The translations under genes and the position numbers were made by a program. The notes beneath the pieces are model-generated. The model did no database searches. It worked only from the letters and a program-made list of their open reading frames with translations, and was not told the origin of the DNA. This document shows, one piece after another, positions 61,619 to 64,000 of a stretch of DNA of 64,000 nt. Position 1 is the stretch's first letter. Each line of letters begins with the position of its first letter. Origin of the DNA: Streptacidiphilus rugosus AM-16. Lineage in GTDB: Bacteria > Actinomycetota > Actinomycetes > Streptomycetales > Streptomycetaceae. The stretch is from positions 2,294,001-2,358,000 of the forward strand of contig NZ_JQMJ01000004.1 of NCBI RefSeq assembly GCF_000744655.1, given 5' to 3'.

Positions 61619-63148
61619 ATGACCGCCCGCCGCGTCGGCCTGCTGCGCAATCAGCGGGTCATCGTCCCTGTCATGTTCGTCGCCATCGCCTTCATCGTCA
61701 TTGTCGACGGTGCGATCACCATCGTGGCGCTCCCCTCCATCGCCGCCAGGTTCCAGCTCTCCCCCGCCGCCCTCGACGGCGTCGTCGTGGTCTATCCCGT
61801 CTGTCTCGGCGTCATGATCCCCGCCTCCGCCTGGCTGCTCGGCCGGTTCGGCGGACGCCGGATGCTGGTGCTGGCCCTGGCCGTCTTCACCCTCGCGTCC
61901 GCGCTCTGCGGCGCCGCGCAGAGCCTGCCGCAGCTGATCGTCTTCCGGGGGCTCCAGGGTCTCGCGGCCGGACTGCTCACGCCCGTCGCCCAGGGACTGC
62001 TGTTCCGCACCTTCAGCCAGCGTGAGCAGGTGCGACTGGCGCGCTTCACGATCATCCCGCAGCAGCTCGCGCCGACCCTGGCGCCGCTGCTCGGCGGCGT
62101 GCTGGTCACCTCGCTCGACTGGCGCTGGGTGTTCCTCGTCAACGTGCCCGTCGGCGTGGTCGCCGCCGTCTTCGGGCTCTGCTTCCTCGACGAGCACCGC
62201 GAACAGCGGCCCGACCGGCTGGACCTGCCGGGCCTGCTGCTCAGCGGCGGCGCGCTGGGCGCGCTGATGTACGGGGTGTGCGCCGGCCCCGACCTGGGCT
62301 GGGCGGCCCCGCCCGTGCTCTCCGCCCTCGGCGTCGGCGGCGTGCTGCTCGCCCTCACCGTCAGGACCGAACTGCGCACCGCGCAACCCGCGCTGCGGCT
62401 GCGGCTCTTCGCCGACCGGATGTTCCGCAAGGCCGGCTGGCTCAGTCTGGTCGGCATGGTGCCCGTGCTGGGGCCGCTCTTCCTGGTGCCGCTCTTCGTC
62501 CAGCAGGCGCAGGGCCGCAGCGCCCTGGCCTCCGGCAGCACCACCTTCGTCGAGGCCGCCGGGGTGCTGCTGACCGTGCAGGTGGTCGGCGTCCTCTACC
62601 ACCGGGTCGGCCCCGGGCCCATCGTCGGCGTCGGCCTGCTCGGCGTCGGCGGCGTCAACCTCCTGCTGGCAGGCAGCGACGCGCACACCTCGCTGTGGAC
62701 CCTGCGGCTGGACATGTTCCTGCTGGGCGTCGCGATGGGCGGCTTCTTCATGCCCGTGACCGTCGCCTCGCTCGCCACCCTCGACCGGGCCGACTCCGCG
62801 CAGGCGGCGACCCTCGGCACCGTCGTCCGACAGACCGGCAGCGCGCTCGCCCCGGCCGTCGTCACCGCCGTGCTCGTGTTCGGCACCGCGCCGAGCGCCG
62901 CCGGGCACCCGCCCGTCTCCGCCTACCGGCTGGTCTTCCTCGTCCTGGCCGCGATCGCGCTGCTCACCGGGCTCTTCGCGCTCACCCTGGGCCGTCCCAG
63001 TCCAGCGTCGGCGGCAGCACGCCCTCCAGTGTCAGCAGCCAGCGCTTCACGTCCAGTCCGAGCTCTCCCCCGAAGAATCCGCCCAACCCGTCCGCGGCCA
63101 CCACACGATGACAGGGCACCAGTAGGAACAAGGGGTTCGACCCCATGA
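61619..63148 (+). CDS. DHA2-type MFS drug exporter
   Basis: This 509-residue transporter has 12-14 hydrophobic segments. DGAITIVALPSIAARF is in helix 1, then GRFGGRRMLVLAL, RGLQGLAAGLLTPVAQGLLF and WRWVFLVNVPVGV. ATG 61619 lies 8 bases after TATGCT without a Shine-Dalgarno, so it is likely leaderless and its promoter overlaps the MarR sites. The membrane part ends near residue 455. The remaining about 55 residues are Arg/Pro/Ser-rich and run antisense to the 3' end of the methyltransferase gene. Confidence 0.87.
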   Translation: MTARRVGLLRNQRVIVPVMFVAIAFIVIVDGAITIVALPSIAARFQLSPAALDGVVVVYPVCLGVMIPASAWLLGRFGGRRMLVLALAVFTLASALCGAAQSLPQLIVFRGLQGLAAGLLTPVAQGLLFRTFSQREQVRLARFTIIPQQLAPTLAPLLGGVLVTSLDWRWVFLVNVPVGVVAAVFGLCFLDEHREQRPDRLDLPGLLLSGGALGALMYGVCAGPDLGWAAPPVLSALGVGGVLLALTVRTELRTAQPALRLRLFADRMFRKAGWLSLVGMVPVLGPLFLVPLFVQQAQGRSALASGSTTFVEAAGVLLTVQVVGVLYHRVGPGPIVGVGLLGVGGVNLLLAGSDAHTSLWTLRLDMFLLGVAMGGFFMPVTVASLATLDRADSAQAATLGTVVRQTGSALAPAVVTAVLVFGTAPSAAGHPPVSAYRLVFLVLAAIALLTGLFALTLGRPSPASAAARPPVSAASASRPVRALPRRIRPTRPRPPHDDRAPVGTRGSTP

Positions 63149-63524
63149 TCTGACCGACCGCGCGGGCGGCGAGGTGCTGCTCCACCTCGTTCTCGAACGC
63201 GCCGCTGCGGGCGGCGAGCTCCCCGTAGGTGATCGTCTGCCCGAAGCCGACCGTGCGCTCCAGCGTCTGCAGCACCTGGCGCTGGACGCCCTCCGTGCCG
63301 CTCCAGTCGAGCGGCAGCTCGAACGCGCGCCGGCGGCCCGCGAAGTACTCCGCCAGCCGGGCGCCGACCCTGGCGGCCCGCTCGTCCCCCGGCGGGCAGA
63401 CCTCGCCCGGCGGGCCGTCGTCCCAGAACGAGGCGCCCACGACGCCCCGGTCCGTCACCGCGAAGCTGATCGGCCCGGTGGGCAGCGGTGAGGGCACCGT
63501 CACCCAGTTGGCCTGTGTCTCCAT
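62982..63524 (-). CDS. Methylated-DNA-protein-cysteine methyltransferase (Ogt type)
   Basis: This 180-residue protein has the acceptor cysteine motif VPCHRVV, preceded by GQIMGSNPLFLL and followed by GGFFGGELGLDVKRWLL. The DNA-recognition TITYGELAARSG segment is also present. It removes O6-alkyl groups from guanine by suicidal transfer. ATG 63524 lies 7 bases after TACAGT on the minus strand, so it is probably leaderless. Its last 167 bases overlap the convergent exporter gene. Confidence 0.9.
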   Translation of the reverse strand: METQANWVTVPSPLPTGPISFAVTDRGVVGASFWDDGPPGEVCPPGDERAARVGARLAEYFAGRRRAFELPLDWSGTEGVQRQVLQTLERTVGFGQTITYGELAARSGAFENEVEQHLAARAVGQIMGSNPLFLLVPCHRVVAADGLGGFFGGELGLDVKRWLLTLEGVLPPTLDWDGPG

Positions 63525-63599
63525 GCTCCCGACTGTAGCGGCCGGGTACGACAGCGCCCGCGGCACCGACGGTCGGGCGGCGGCAGGGCCCCACCCCGG

Positions 63600-63840
63600 C
63601 GCTCGTGGACCTCGGGCGCGAGGTGGAGGCGGTCCTCGCTCCGGGCGCGGCGGCGGGGCCCGGGAGGCGAGTCGCTCGCCGAAGGGGGCGGGTGCCGGCC
63701 GGGCTGGACGCGCTGCTCGGCGGGTCGCCGCGAAGGTGCTGCCGCGTCCGATGGGCAACGGGCACCCGCGGTTCTTCGGCTGGGTGAACGCCGCCCCGCG
63801 CCCGCGGGCGTGCTCGGGGCGTTCGCCGCGACCGCGGGTC
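63600..63840 (+). pseudogene. Remnant of a PLP-dependent decarboxylase gene
   Basis: Three frames in succession encode pieces of one protein: LVDLGREVEAVLAPG near 63602, then VLPRPMGNGHPRFFGWVNAAP at about 63733-63797, then AGVLGAFAAT at about 63806-63835. The HPRFFGWVN segment is typical of group II PLP-dependent (aromatic amino acid-type) decarboxylases near residue 80-100. No intact frame joins them and the rest of the enzyme is missing. A decayed gene fragment is the best reading. Confidence 0.55.
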
Positions 63841-63860
63841 GGCGGGGCGGCGTCTCCCGG

Positions 63861-64000
63861 TCAGCTCTCCAGCGCCAGGGCCGCCGCGCCGATCAGGCCC
63901 GCGTCCGTGCCCAGTTCGGCCGCGCGGACGGCGATGTGCCGGGTGAAGGGCAGCGTCGCATAGGAGGTCAGATGCCGCCGCAGGGGATCCAGCAGCAGCT
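63861..64000 (-). CDS. ROK-family kinase/regulator, C-terminal part (gene continues off window)
   Basis: The last 45 residues of a leftward gene are visible, ending RAAELGTDAGLIGAAALALES. The LGxxAGLIGAAALA segment is the typical C-terminal helix of ROK sugar kinases such as actinobacterial glucokinase. The catalytic and zinc-binding parts are off the window, so kinase versus regulator cannot be told. Confidence 0.72.
   Translation of the reverse strand, partial: LLLDPLRRHLTSYATLPFTRHIAVRAAELGTDAGLIGAAALALES

Overview
This window is high-GC (by eye above 70%) actinomycete DNA, most likely Streptomycetaceae. Evidence for that: frequent GTG/TTG starts, many 4-base stop/start overlaps, a SARP regulator, a cobalamin-riboswitch-controlled ECF transporter locus of the Streptomyces SCO2322 type, and dispersed palindromes built on a 'CAGGGGCGCGRGG' arm. 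No rRNA, tRNA, CRISPR array or transposase was seen. Calls rest on translated sequence and motif recognition; no database search was run.

Layout. 0-0.8 kb: end of an alpha/beta hydrolase, a tiny repeat peptide and a palindromic repeat. 0.8-7.4 kb: a leftward lipid/steroid side-chain beta-oxidation block (SDR, zinc alcohol dehydrogenase, MaoC hydratase, lipid-transfer-type thiolase, two-domain acyl-CoA dehydrogenase). 7.5-16.3 kb: M48 peptidase, methyltransferase, cell-wall amidase with membrane partners, an F420-type oxidoreductase and small enzymes. 16.3-25.1 kb: a compact class I lanthipeptide locus (precursor, LanB, LanC, SARP/ATPase regulator, SRPBCC protein). 25.5-28.7 kb: toroid protein, methyltransferase and glycosyltransferase operon. 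28.8-32.6 kb: KstR-like regulator, P450-type ferredoxin, aldehyde dehydrogenase, MBL hydrolase. 32.9-38.6 kb: cobalamin riboswitch and ECF transporter with a secreted toroid protein. 39.2-46.6 kb: TetR plus an acyl-CoA carboxylase/AtuA/acyl-CoA dehydrogenase operon resembling acyclic-isoprenoid catabolism. 48.2-50.8 kb: divergent fadA5-cyp125 pair. 50.9-64 kb: secreted nuclease, two drug exporters, peptidoglycan-binding and membrane proteins, a manganese riboswitch with its TMEM165/GDT1 transporter, and housekeeping-type genes ending in a partial ROK kinase.

How the parts work together. Steroid-type genes scattered over 50 kb are tied by shared palindromes. Five sites fit or nearly fit TnnAACnnGTTnnA, the operator known for KstR; two are AGAAC-N8-GTTCT; three are CTGACG-N3-CGTCAG. 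The inferred route is CYP125 with ferredoxin for terminal oxidation, alcohol and aldehyde dehydrogenases to the acid, then acyl-CoA dehydrogenase, MaoC hydratase, SDR and thiolases. Ring-degradation genes and a sterol-CoA ligase are not in the window.

The most novel-looking element is the lanthipeptide locus. Its 50-residue precursor has a FDLD leader motif and a short core ending in TWCC. A direct repeat of ACCGTCAA with an 11-bp period lies upstream, and a SARP gene downstream. Two genes (the SARP at 22.25 kb and the toroid protein at 34.17 kb) each appear to lack a single C in a C-run, so either the assembly has homopolymer errors there or both genes are broken.
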